In this document: positions 32,209-40,710 of the stretch, piece by piece
How the letters are laid out: each line of letters opens with the position of its first letter
How positions within the stretch are numbered: the first letter of the stretch is position 1
Source of the DNA: Scybalomonas sp905214925
Lineage (GTDB): Bacteria > Bacillota > Clostridia > Lachnospirales > Lachnospiraceae
Assembly (NCBI GenBank): GCA_905214925.1
Contig: CAJMOB010000016.1
Location: forward strand, 11,352-75,351
DNA: 64,000 bases
Direction of reading: 5' to 3'
Translations under genes and position numbers: made by a program
The notes under the pieces: generated by a model
What the model was told of the DNA's origin: nothing
The model's input: the letters and a program-made list of their open reading frames with translations, nothing else
The model's database searches: none

Positions 32209-33042
32209 TTAACAACAGTCCCAATTATATAAAATATTTGAAAAATCTAATTTCTTTAAATCTTCTTCTCGAATAAAGAAATTTCCAACACCACTATCGC
32301 CCCACATTACTTTATCTCCTGAGCCTTTTACACCGAACTCACTATCAAGCTGAAATAGAAGTATATTATGTTCGCTCCCCTCTTCTCTTGGATCGGACTG
32401 AGTGAAAAATGGATAGCCAGAAACTTTATGTCCTTGTCCTCCATCCTCCTCCATAATGGCATCATAGACTTCTTCCTCTAAGTCCCAAAAGTCAATAACT
32501 TCATCTTCTGGGAAACGCTCTTGAAATCGTCTTTTTAACTCTAATTCCATGCGATAATCATTGATGCTAAGAGATTCTCTCCCTAATATAAAGTTCATTT
32601 TATATTCTCCATTTACTGGAAAATACTCATCTTCTTCCCACTGTTCTTCTTTCTGGGCTAAAAAACTTTTTACCATCTCCTCTGTCACTGTATCATCTAC
32701 GTTTTCATGATACAGCACTCGAAAACCACGTTGATCCATATAGTCGTCCAAGTTTAGTCCCCAAAGATCGTTATCATTCTTAATAAAGAATTGAAGAATC
32801 CCTGTTTGCGGAAACATCTCTAACCCTTGTAAATCGCGACAATTAATCTGTGCTAATAGCCGAAGCTGTCTTCCTTCTTCATCTAAAGGCCATAATTCTT
32901 GACTTGGCACATAAGGAATTCCCCCTACTTTACTATCAAAAATAGTGACCTGCTCTTCTTTTAACGCAATCTTCATTACTGGCTGACTGATTTCCTCTTT
33001 AATTTCTTCATAAATTCCTAAAAACTTTTCTTCTAATGTCAT
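32209..33042 (-). CDS. ywqG: YwqG-family (DUF1963) protein
   Basis: A 277-residue member of DUF1963. The family marks are KVGGIPYVPSQELWPLDEEG, LRLLAQINCRDLQGLEMFPQ, GILQFFIKNDNDLWGLN, and near the end LLFQLDSEF followed by MWGDSGVGNFFIREEDL. It is soluble and of unknown function, though common in toxin/immunity neighbourhoods. Here it sits within a selenium operon, directly coupled to the DUF3343 gene, which is not a usual partner. Confidence 0.85.
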   Translation of the reverse strand: MTLEEKFLGIYEEIKEEISQPVMKIALKEEQVTIFDSKVGGIPYVPSQELWPLDEEGRQLRLLAQINCRDLQGLEMFPQTGILQFFIKNDNDLWGLNLDDYMDQRGFRVLYHENVDDTVTEEMVKSFLAQKEEQWEEDEYFPVNGEYKMNFILGRESLSINDYRMELELKRRFQERFPEDEVIDFWDLEEEVYDAIMEEDGGQGHKVSGYPFFTQSDPREEGSEHNILLFQLDSEFGVKGSGDKVMWGDSGVGNFFIREEDLKKLDFSNILYNWDCC

Positions 33043-33156
33043 TTGTGCACTCCCTTATTCCAAAACATTCACTTACACTTCTACTGCTTTAGTAGTGCCT
33101 TATTCCTGTATAGAAAATGTAATTCCCATTCGATAATAAAAACTTCATTCATTAAA

Positions 33157-33765
33157 TTAAATTGTAATTACTTTTCCTGCTCTTTGCATTTGTTCTACAA
33201 TATCATACATATTCGATACCGTCCCAACTTTCAACTTATCTGCAATTCCATAATAATTAAGACAAGTTCCGCATACAAAGATCCCTACCTCTTTTTCTGA
33301 TAAATGTAATAAATGTTCTATGCATTGTTCATCTTCTACTGCTAATTTCACTCCTCCATTCATAAAAAGAATTGCTTTTGGCAACTCTTTTGATTGGGTT
33401 AGAGTGTAAAGAAACATCTGTATTAACGATCTTCCTAATGTGTGATCGCCTTCCCCAACATAGTCTTTTCCTACAAAAATCACATAATCTTTCTTATCTT
33501 CTCCGCTATATTTTTGTTCCTTCTCAAACTGTTCTAACACTTCTTCACATTGCTCACAGTCTTTTCCAAAAGATACATAAAATTTCCCCGCTTTTTCCTC
33601 TGCTTGTATTCCAAATCCTTGATTATTGGCCAAACGTTTTAAGTTTTCAACAGCCATTTTATTATCAACAATAATAAGAAACTCTGTAGCACCTTCTTCT
33701 ATCTCTTTCTTTGCCATAATTACTGGAATTGGGCAAGCTTTTCCAACCGCATCGATCAACTTCAT
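33157..33765 (-). CDS. yedF: sulfurtransferase-like selenium metabolism protein YedF
   Basis: A 202-residue fusion. Residues 1-70 form a TusA/SirA domain with the CPxP motif (GKACPIPVIMAKKEI). Residues 95-200 form a DsrE-like domain (YVIFVGKDYVGEG; LGRSLIQMFLYTLTQ; GTCLNYYG with Cys). TIGR-type YedF proteins are found in organisms that use selenium and are thought to handle reactive Se or S. It lies in the operon after yqeC and yqeB. Sec is not encoded: the active Cys is a normal codon. Confidence 0.9.
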   Translation of the reverse strand: MKLIDAVGKACPIPVIMAKKEIEEGATEFLIIVDNKMAVENLKRLANNQGFGIQAEEKAGKFYVSFGKDCEQCEEVLEQFEKEQKYSGEDKKDYVIFVGKDYVGEGDHTLGRSLIQMFLYTLTQSKELPKAILFMNGGVKLAVEDEQCIEHLLHLSEKEVGIFVCGTCLNYYGIADKLKVGTVSNMYDIVEQMQRAGKVITI

Positions 33766-33924
33766 TCTCTCTATTTCCTTTCTTATATTTTAACATTTTT
33801 TACAATTGGCAAACGGTTTCTTTCTTGTTTCTTTGTTTCTATTGTATCATTAATTTATCATTCACGAAACAAAAATTTAACTTTTTTAGAAACCTTTATG
33901 AACTCTTTATATGAATCGTTTTTC

Positions 33925-34728
33925 TTAAAATGGAAGCCCGTCTTTTTCATAAAAATAGGAGAAAATAGCTTCTAATACTCCTCCACCAATACTTCTTGCT
34001 TTATCAGAGATTGTAAAGCAGTGGGATTGCTCACATCTTGGATCGATATCTCCTGATTTCATTCCTTTTACAACAACAACTCCCTCTTGCAACATTCCTC
34101 TTACAATTCCTGTAAGCTGTGCATAAATTGGATCTTCATTGGAATAAGCAACCACATCTCCTTTTTGTACCAAATCTCCAATACTTGCTACAGGATGAAA
34201 AATTCCATCACTAGCAGCACGAATAATTCGTTCCACTGTGTATCCTCCAATATTTCCTGGAACTCCCGTATTCGGAATAGCACCTCCCTCTTTTATTACC
34301 GTTCCTAAATAATGACCACGCTTTGTCTCAATAACTCTATGACAATCCTCTCCTGCAACGAATCCTGGACCCACTCCAATTACTAATGATGCATCGGTAA
34401 TCGAAGTATTCAAATTCCTCTTGGCTAAAATGGCATCCACAACAACGTCTGGTTTCCACCATTTTATAACTTCTGCCTCTTCATCTACTAACACAGGAAT
34501 TTGTTCTTGTTTTAATATGTCTTCTATTTCTTCAAATCCTTTTGCATATTTTGCAGTTATTCCTTCCACCACTGCAGTTTCTTCATAAATAGCCCTTGAA
34601 AATGCAACGGTTCTTCGAACAGCTGTCGGAACTTCCAAATCAGTCATAACGACTGTAAAACCACATCGTTTTAAACGATATCCAATCCCTGTTGCTAGAT
34701 CTCCTGCACCTTTTATTACTACTTTCAT
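33925..34728 (-). CDS. yqeB: selenium-dependent molybdenum hydroxylase system protein YqeB (EF2570 family)
   Basis: A 267-residue protein beginning MKVVIKGAGDLATGIGYRLK, a Rossmann-like glycine motif, with DAILAKRNLN, GVGPGFVAGEDCHRVIETKR and GHYLGTVIKEGGAIPNTG. It belongs to the EF2570 family linked to maturation of selenium-dependent molybdenum hydroxylases such as xanthine dehydrogenase. The start at 34728 is preferred over the ATG three bases upstream, because GGAGG is seven bases away. The gene overlaps none and follows yqeC by 38 bases. Confidence 0.9.
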   Translation of the reverse strand: MKVVIKGAGDLATGIGYRLKRCGFTVVMTDLEVPTAVRRTVAFSRAIYEETAVVEGITAKYAKGFEEIEDILKQEQIPVLVDEEAEVIKWWKPDVVVDAILAKRNLNTSITDASLVIGVGPGFVAGEDCHRVIETKRGHYLGTVIKEGGAIPNTGVPGNIGGYTVERIIRAASDGIFHPVASIGDLVQKGDVVAYSNEDPIYAQLTGIVRGMLQEGVVVVKGMKSGDIDPRCEQSHCFTISDKARSIGGGVLEAIFSYFYEKDGLPF

Positions 34729-34766
34729 CATTTTTCCTCCATTTTGCTTTCTTCTGCTACTTTCCT

Positions 34767-35528
34767 TTATTGCTCGTTCTCTTTTCTTCTGCAAATTAGA
34801 CTATTTTCAAATCCTCTCTTTTCTAAATGAGCGACTATCTGTTTTGCTAATTCCATTCTCTCTTTTGTATCGACTTTTTGAATAATGGCCCAATATTCTT
34901 TTCCAAAACAACCTTTTCTTAACGCCCGTTCTTCTAAATATAACGTTGCCATATCTTCTACTGTTATCACATCTTCTTCTGATTTTCCTAACAAGAACGC
35001 CACTCGCTCTGGACGATGACACACTTCTTTTATGGGCTTACCACAAGCATCAATTCCTTGAATCCCTAATACAATGGTCGTTTCTTTTGGAATCACTGGC
35101 TCACTCTCACTGGGAACTTTTGTTGGTAATCCTTTCGAACCATCTGCCTCAATTAAAACGATGGGATAGGTGGCAAAGATTTTCTTTAAAAATTCTTCAT
35201 TTACCCTAGTTAACTTCTCCCCATTCCAAGGAAGTGCTACTGTTACAATTCCTTGTCCTTCTTTTTTCATAAGTTGTCGTAACATTTCCTCATTTTCCTC
35301 CAACAAAACTTCTCCATAAGAAGGAGTCATTATTTTCGTGGTTGTCGTACAAACCACCTTTTTTTTAGCCATTTGATATTCTTTTGCCAGTGCTTCAATC
35401 AGTGTGGTTTTTCCACCTCCTCCTACCGTGCAAATAATATTTCTATCTTCTGCATTCACACCAAGTGCTTTTAATATACCACCTTGTATTACAGTTCCAT
35501 CTTTCTTATATAATTCAACCAAATTCAA
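34767..35528 (-). CDS. yqeC: selenium cofactor biosynthesis protein YqeC
   Basis: A 253-residue P-loop protein. Walker A is IICTVGGGGKTTLIEALAKE (around residues 31-50), followed by VVCTTTTKIM. It also has VLIEADGSKGLPTKVPSESE, the acidic motif of the family, and IQGIDACGKPIKEVCHRPER. YqeC is thought to prepare the labile selenium cofactor of molybdenum hydroxylases. First gene of the minus-strand operon, divergent from selD with a 270-bp intergenic region. Confidence 0.9.
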   Translation of the reverse strand: MNLVELYKKDGTVIQGGILKALGVNAEDRNIICTVGGGGKTTLIEALAKEYQMAKKKVVCTTTTKIMTPSYGEVLLEENEEMLRQLMKKEGQGIVTVALPWNGEKLTRVNEEFLKKIFATYPIVLIEADGSKGLPTKVPSESEPVIPKETTIVLGIQGIDACGKPIKEVCHRPERVAFLLGKSEEDVITVEDMATLYLEERALRKGCFGKEYWAIIQKVDTKERMELAKQIVAHLEKRGFENSLICRRKENEQ

Positions 35529-35799
35529 CTACAAACATTCCTCTCTTTTCTATCATACATAAGTAATAAAATTTCCATAACCCCTTGGAAATAGAACATT
35601 GGAAATATGATAAAATTATATCATGTTCCATAAATATTCCAAGTTATTTTCGGGAGGAACTCGCTTTTTTTGCAAAATTATGCGACAATATAATTTAGAG
35701 AAATTTTCTATAACAGTGCAAAACTTCCATCAAGACAAACTATGTTTTGTACGAATAACCATTAAATTTGTAATTATGTAATAAGGAAAGGTAATATTT

Positions 35800-36834
35800 A
35801 TGAGTGATATTCGTCTTACAACAATGACTAAAACTTCTGGTTGTGCGGCTAAAATTGGCCCTTCTGTCCTTCAAGGGATTTTATCCTCCCTTCCAAAATT
35901 TCAGGATCCAAACTTATTAGTTGGATTTGATACAAGCGATGATGCTTGTGTTTACAAAATTAACGAAGATACCGTCGCCATTCAAACGGTTGATTTCTTT
36001 CCACCAATGGTAGATGATCCCTATACCTTTGGACAGATCGCTGCAGCAAATGCACTAAGTGACGTCTATGCCATGGGAGGAAATCCTAGCACAGCTATGA
36101 ACCTTCTTTGTTTTCCTTCCTGTGTAGAATTAGAAGTTATGAAAGAAATTTTAGAAGGGGGATATGCAAAAGTAAAGGAAGCAGGTGCTATTATTGCAGG
36201 TGGCCATACCATTGCGGATCCAACTCCCAAATATGGCCTTTGTGTTACAGGCTTTGCCCATCCTTCTGAAATCCTCACAAATAGCAATGCAAAAGAAGGA
36301 GATGTTCTCGTCTTAACAAAGCCAATTGGCGTCGGAATCATGAATACTGCCGGAAAAGCAGGACTGCTTTCCGATAAGCAATTAAAAGAAAGCGCTTCTA
36401 TTATGTCTACGCTAAATAAATATGCAAAACAGTGCACCAAAGGATTAGAAGTACATTCTTGTACCGATGTTACAGGGTTTAGCCTTATGGGGCATAGCTA
36501 TGAAATGGCATCCGGCAGCCAAAAGACAATTGCCCTTCATACTACTTCTATTCCGATTCTAACCGATGCCCTTTCTTTTGCATCCATGGGAATTATCCCT
36601 GAAGGAATGTACAATAATTTAGACTATTTACAAGAAAAATTTGATACAAAAACTGCTGTGGAACAGGCACTAATGGATGTCCTCTTTGATCCACAGACAT
36701 CTGGTGGTTTATTACTTTCTATGCCAGAAAAAGATGCTAAAGTCTATCTTTCTCGTATGGAAGAATTTACTCCTTGGGCAAAAATAATTGGAGATGTTCG
36801 CAAGCAAGAAGAAAAACATTTACTCCTGTATTAA
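35800..36834 (+). CDS. selD: selenide, water dikinase (selenophosphate synthetase)
   Basis: A 344-residue SelD that makes selenophosphate from selenide and ATP. It shows TSGCAAKIGPSVLQGIL near the N-terminus with Cys (TGT) at the position that is Sec in some relatives, DDACVYKINEDTVAIQTVDF, ANALSDVYAMGGNPSTAMNL, GGHTIADPTPKYGLCVTG and DPQTSGGLLLS. Length is standard. Divergent from yqeC and followed by two terminator hairpins. No selA, selB or selC is visible in the window, so selenophosphate may serve the labile cofactor, though those genes may be elsewhere. Confidence 0.95.
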   Translation: MSDIRLTTMTKTSGCAAKIGPSVLQGILSSLPKFQDPNLLVGFDTSDDACVYKINEDTVAIQTVDFFPPMVDDPYTFGQIAAANALSDVYAMGGNPSTAMNLLCFPSCVELEVMKEILEGGYAKVKEAGAIIAGGHTIADPTPKYGLCVTGFAHPSEILTNSNAKEGDVLVLTKPIGVGIMNTAGKAGLLSDKQLKESASIMSTLNKYAKQCTKGLEVHSCTDVTGFSLMGHSYEMASGSQKTIALHTTSIPILTDALSFASMGIIPEGMYNNLDYLQEKFDTKTAVEQALMDVLFDPQTSGGLLLSMPEKDAKVYLSRMEEFTPWAKIIGDVRKQEEKHLLLY

Positions 36835-36866
36835 AATCGTATTCATTCCTAGAAATAATAGAAAGT

Positions 36867-36934
36867 CACAAAGTATGCGCCATGCATACTTTGTGCTAAA
36901 AAGAGCTTATGGATTTATTTCTTAAGCTCTTTTT
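36867..36934 (+). terminator. two tandem hairpins after selD
   Basis: CACAAAGTATGC (36867-36878) pairs with GCATACTTTGTG (36884-36895), then AAAAAGAGCTTA (36898-36909) pairs with TAAGCTCTTTTT (36923-36934) followed by TCTT. The second is the rho-independent terminator. Confidence 0.75.
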
Positions 36935-37368
36935 TCTTAGGAATCCGCCTATTTTTTTATACAAAAATCTTATATTTTATTTTCATTCTTATTTCTTTTT
37001 ATGATAAAATTATCATAAAACAAACTTTATTTTTTCATTTTTTCGTTTTTCTTTATGAGAACTTAACGCAAGATTGTTAAATTATTACGCTTTGTCTTCT
37101 TCTTTATCTCAATAATTTTTCTATAACAATCTATCTTAAATAAAATTGTAATTTTAAATTTCTTTTAAAATCATAATTATTTTGAATATTTCCCTTGCTT
37201 TTCTATGTCAATTGTATTTTTTCGCATACAACACTCGTTAAATTTTTAATTATTATTATAACAATTGCAATATTTCAAAAATGTGGTAAAGTATTACTTA
37301 GATAATTCTTGCATACAAAATACAATGTATGGCAATCATATAATTATATACTCAAGGAGGAAACAATA
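36935..37368. other. AT-rich leader region of pta
   Basis: About 430 bases without an ORF or riboswitch motif. A promoter-like pair TTGCAA and TAAAGT, 16 bp apart, lies at roughly 37265-37292. Nothing else is recognised. Confidence 0.4.
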
Positions 37369-38367
37369 ATGAATAAAATGGCAGGATTCAGCGTTATGAT
37401 CGAAAAGCTGAAAAAAAGTCCAAAAACAATCGTTTTTACAGAAGGTACGGATCCTAGAATCTTAGAAGCTGCTTCTCGTTTATTAGCTTCTAATTTCTTA
37501 ACACCAATTTTAGTTGGAAATAAAGAAGAAGTTGAAAAAGCTGCAGAAGAATATGGTTTCAATATTCGTGGTGGACAGATAATCGATCCACAAAACTTCG
37601 ATAGAATCGATGAAATGGTTGACCTTTACTGCGAACTTCGTAAAAGCAAAGGTGTGACACCTGAAGACGCTCGTAAAGCATTAAGTAAAGGAAATAACTT
37701 CGGTACTATGCTCGTAAAAATGGGTATCGCAGATTCTTTACTCGGTGGTGCTACTTATTCTACAGCAGATACTGTTCGCCCAGCACTTCAGTTAATCAAA
37801 ACAAAACCAGGTTCTAGCGTTGTATCTTCTTGCTTTATTTTAGTTCGTCCATCTGCTACAGGTGATAACGAAGTATTAGCAATGGGTGATTGTGCAATCA
37901 ATATTAAACCAACAGAAGATCAGCTTGTTGAAATCGCTTACGCTTCTGCTGAATGTGGTAAAATTTTTGGTATCGACCCTAAAGTTGCTTTCTTAAGCTA
38001 CTCTACTCTTGGATCAGGAAAAGGGGAAGACGTGGATAAAATGCGCAATGCTGCTGCAAAAGCAAAAGCTGCTTATCCAGAATTACCAATTGAAGGAGAA
38101 ATCCAATTTGACGCTGCCGTTTCTCCACGTGTTGCAAAAACAAAATGCCCAGATAGCGCAGTTGCTGGACATGCAAACGTATTTATTTTCCCAGATATCA
38201 ACGCTGGTAACATCGGTTATAAAATCGCGCAACGTCTTGGTAACTTTGAAGCATACGGTCCTATTCTTTTAGGTCTTAATGCTCCAATCAATGACTTATC
38301 TCGCGGTTGTAACGCAGAAGAAGTTTACTCTATGGCTATTATTACAGCAGCTTTAGTAGAAGACTAA
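37369..38367 (+). CDS. pta: phosphate acetyltransferase
   Basis: A 332-residue Pta making acetyl phosphate from acetyl-CoA. Marks are TIVFTEGTDPRILEAASRLL, GATYSTADTVRPALQLIKTK, FILVRPSATGDNEV and the C-terminal YGPILLGLNAPINDLSRGCN. The start at 37369 follows CAAGGAGG. The usual partner ackA is not adjacent: the gene is followed by a terminator and then by csd on the opposite strand. Length fits the short, single-domain Pta of Firmicutes. Confidence 0.93.
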   Translation: MNKMAGFSVMIEKLKKSPKTIVFTEGTDPRILEAASRLLASNFLTPILVGNKEEVEKAAEEYGFNIRGGQIIDPQNFDRIDEMVDLYCELRKSKGVTPEDARKALSKGNNFGTMLVKMGIADSLLGGATYSTADTVRPALQLIKTKPGSSVVSSCFILVRPSATGDNEVLAMGDCAINIKPTEDQLVEIAYASAECGKIFGIDPKVAFLSYSTLGSGKGEDVDKMRNAAAKAKAAYPELPIEGEIQFDAAVSPRVAKTKCPDSAVAGHANVFIFPDINAGNIGYKIAQRLGNFEAYGPILLGLNAPINDLSRGCNAEEVYSMAIITAALVED

Positions 38368-38410
38368 TTATAAATTTATTGAACTGAAACTTTCCTTAAT
38401 GTGATAATAA

Positions 38411-38446
38411 AGGAGGTAGCAAAAACTTTTTTTCTTGCTACCTCCT
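38411..38446 (+). terminator. terminator after pta
   Basis: AGGAGGTAGCAA (38411-38422) and TTGCTACCTCCT (38435-38446), a perfect 12-bp stem followed by CTTTTTT. Confidence 0.85.
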
Positions 38447-38479
38447 CTTTTTTATATGATAGGAAATTTCGTTTGATTG

Positions 38480-39637
38480 TTACCGTTGTCCTTTTCCTAT
38501 TTTTCTTATGGCCTGTAACACTTGTTCCACTTCTTCTTTCGTATTTTCATATCCAAAAGAAAACCGAATCGTTCCTCTTGGAAAAGTTCCAAGTGTCTTA
38601 TGCGCATTTGGAGCACAATGCATTCCCACTCTTGTCATAATCCCATATTCACTATCTAATAAAAAGGCAAGTTCTGCTTCATCCATCCAATCGCATTGAA
38701 GGGAAACAACCGGTACGCGATTTTCAATGCCTTCATGCCCTATCACTTGTATCCCATCTATTTGCTTTATTCCGTCTAAAAACTGCTTTGTCAATTTTAA
38801 TTCCTTTTTTTGAATCTCCTCGATTCCAACATGATTTAAATATTGAAGAGAAGCATTTAACCCAAAAATAGCAGGTAAATTTAATGTTCCAGCCTCAAAT
38901 TTATCCGGAAGAATTTCTGGTGTTTCCTCCGAGTCAGATGCGCTTCCCGTTCCTCCTGTAATCAAAGGCTCTACTTCTTTTGCTATTTTGTCGCTTATTA
39001 AAAACCCTCCAATTCCTTGTGGTGCTAATAATCCTTTATGTCCTGTAAAAGCTAAAATATCTATCTTCATCTCTTTCATAGAAATAGGAAAGACACCTGC
39101 CTCTTGTGCCGAATCTACAATAAAAGTTAACCCATACCGCTCACACAACTCTCCTATTTTTTTTAATGGCATTCTCGTTCCACATACATTGGAGGCTGAT
39201 GTTAAAATAATCGCTTTTGTATTACTCTTTATTAGAGTTTCCACTTTTTCTACGATTAAATCCCCTTGGTTTGTACAGGGGATTCTTGAAAACGAAACCC
39301 CTTGTTTTTGTAACTGAACTAACGGTCTCATAACCGCATTATGCTCCATGGCACTCACTAATACATGATCTCCTCTTTTTAAATACCCTTTTAAAATCAT
39401 GTTGAGAGCATATGTAATATTTTGCGTAAAAACAACATTTTCACATGGTGAAAACTCAAAAAGGCGACAAAGTTTTTCCCTCGTATCATAGATAACACTT
39501 GCCGTACTATAAGCGGACTGATAACCTCCTCGATTCACATTTGTTCCATAGTTTTTCATATAATCCGTTACCGCTTCTATTACACTCTCTGGCTTTGGAA
39601 AAGAAGTGGCAGCAGAATCAAAATATAACTTTTTCAT
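38480..39637 (-). CDS. cysteine desulfurase family protein (EF2568/TIGR01977 type)
   Basis: A 385-residue PLP enzyme of aminotransferase class V. The N-terminal segment is YFDSAATSFPKPESVIEAVT, the Schiff-base Lys is in FTGHKGLLAPQGIGG, and the catalytic-loop Cys is in RVGMHCAPNAHKTLGTFPRG, as in the CsdB/SufS group. The EF2568 subfamily accompanies selD and the yqeB/yqeC genes and is thought to release Se or S from (seleno)cysteine. It is close to that locus but on its own transcript. Confidence 0.87.
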   Translation of the reverse strand: MKKLYFDSAATSFPKPESVIEAVTDYMKNYGTNVNRGGYQSAYSTASVIYDTREKLCRLFEFSPCENVVFTQNITYALNMILKGYLKRGDHVLVSAMEHNAVMRPLVQLQKQGVSFSRIPCTNQGDLIVEKVETLIKSNTKAIILTSASNVCGTRMPLKKIGELCERYGLTFIVDSAQEAGVFPISMKEMKIDILAFTGHKGLLAPQGIGGFLISDKIAKEVEPLITGGTGSASDSEETPEILPDKFEAGTLNLPAIFGLNASLQYLNHVGIEEIQKKELKLTKQFLDGIKQIDGIQVIGHEGIENRVPVVSLQCDWMDEAELAFLLDSEYGIMTRVGMHCAPNAHKTLGTFPRGTIRFSFGYENTKEEVEQVLQAIRKIGKGQR

Positions 39638-39686
39638 ACAACATTCTCCATTTTTCTATTTTCTCTCTTTATTATAACATAAAAGA

Positions 39687-39748
39687 ACAAAGTGTCCATT
39701 GCACCCGATTTGGAACTTTTTGTTGCTTTTTTGCAATGGACACTTTGT
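39687..39748 (-). terminator. 17-bp stem terminator after sigG
   Basis: ACAAAGTGTCCATTGCA (39687-39703) and its exact complement TGCAATGGACACTTTGT (39732-39748). On the minus strand it follows sigG and ends in TTCTTTTATG, between sigG and the cysteine desulfurase gene. Confidence 0.7.
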
Positions 39749-39764
39749 AAAATTTCCTTTGTTT

Positions 39765-40544
39765 TTATGACTGTAAATACTGCTTCATATTTTTTAATGC
39801 CGTCTTCTCTAAACGACTCACTTGTGCTTGGGAAATGCTAATTTCATCTGCCACTTCGGTCTGAGTTCTTCCCTCAAAAAAACGTAACCTTATAATTTCA
39901 TTTTCCCTTCTAGAAAGACGCTTCATAGCCTCTTTTAAAGCGATATCCTCGATCCAGTTTTCTTCTCCACTTTTTTTATCCCTTACTTGATCCATAAGAT
40001 ATAATGTATCTCCACCTTCTTGATATACGGGCTCATATAATGACATTGGACTGGCAATCGCATCTAACGCACGAATGACTTCCTCTTTCTTCATCTCGAT
40101 CTGTTCCGCCACTTCTTCTATCGTCGGTTCACGATTTAATTGCTTTGTTAGGCTTTCTTTTGCATAAATTGCCTTATAAGCAATATCTCTTAAAGAACGG
40201 CTCACTCGAATACTATTATTATCCCTTAAATAGCGTCTGACTTCTCCAATAATCATCGGACAAGCATAGGTCGAAAACTGTACATCTAATTCATCATTAA
40301 AATTATCAATTGCCTTCATTAAACCAATACAACCTACTTGGAATAGATCATCAAAGTTTTCATTGCTATTGGAAAATCGCTGAATAATGCTGAGTACTAA
40401 GCGTAAATTTCCTTGGATATAGCGTTCTCTCGCTCTTTTATTTCCCTTTTTGATTTGCTTCATCAATTCCTGTTTTTCTTCTTTCTTTAAAAGAGGGAGT
40501 TCAGTTGTATTCACACCGCAAATTTCCACTTTATTCAGAGCCAT
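39765..40544 (-). CDS. sigG: sporulation sigma factor SigG
   Basis: A 259-residue late forespore sigma factor. NKVEICGVNTTELPLLKKEE is the characteristic SigG N-terminus. Region 2 includes NLRLVLSIIQRF, FDDLFQVGCIGLMKAIDNF and FSTYACPMIIGEVRRYLRDN. Region 4 is GRTQTEVADEISISQAQVSR. It shows the genome belongs to an endospore former. AAGGAG precedes the ATG. It is separated from the spoIIGA-sigE pair by about 3 kb. Confidence 0.95.
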   Translation of the reverse strand: MALNKVEICGVNTTELPLLKKEEKQELMKQIKKGNKRARERYIQGNLRLVLSIIQRFSNSNENFDDLFQVGCIGLMKAIDNFNDELDVQFSTYACPMIIGEVRRYLRDNNSIRVSRSLRDIAYKAIYAKESLTKQLNREPTIEEVAEQIEMKKEEVIRALDAIASPMSLYEPVYQEGGDTLYLMDQVRDKKSGEENWIEDIALKEAMKRLSRRENEIIRLRFFEGRTQTEVADEISISQAQVSRLEKTALKNMKQYLQS

Positions 40545-40710
40545 AATCGATTTCTCCTTTTGTATTAGTAGTGTCTACTTTTAATGATTCACTATTTCTA
40601 AGTAAACTATACATACCTTATTTTGGAAGAAATCATTGACAAGAAAGCAGGTTAATACTATCCTTATAATTATCAGAATATATTTTGACAAAACAGAAAG
40701 GATTTTACTT

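Noticed and set aside
35835..35860. Selenocysteine (in-frame TGA) in SelD
   Set aside because: The active-site codon in TSGCAAK is TGT (Cys), and the frame is continuous.
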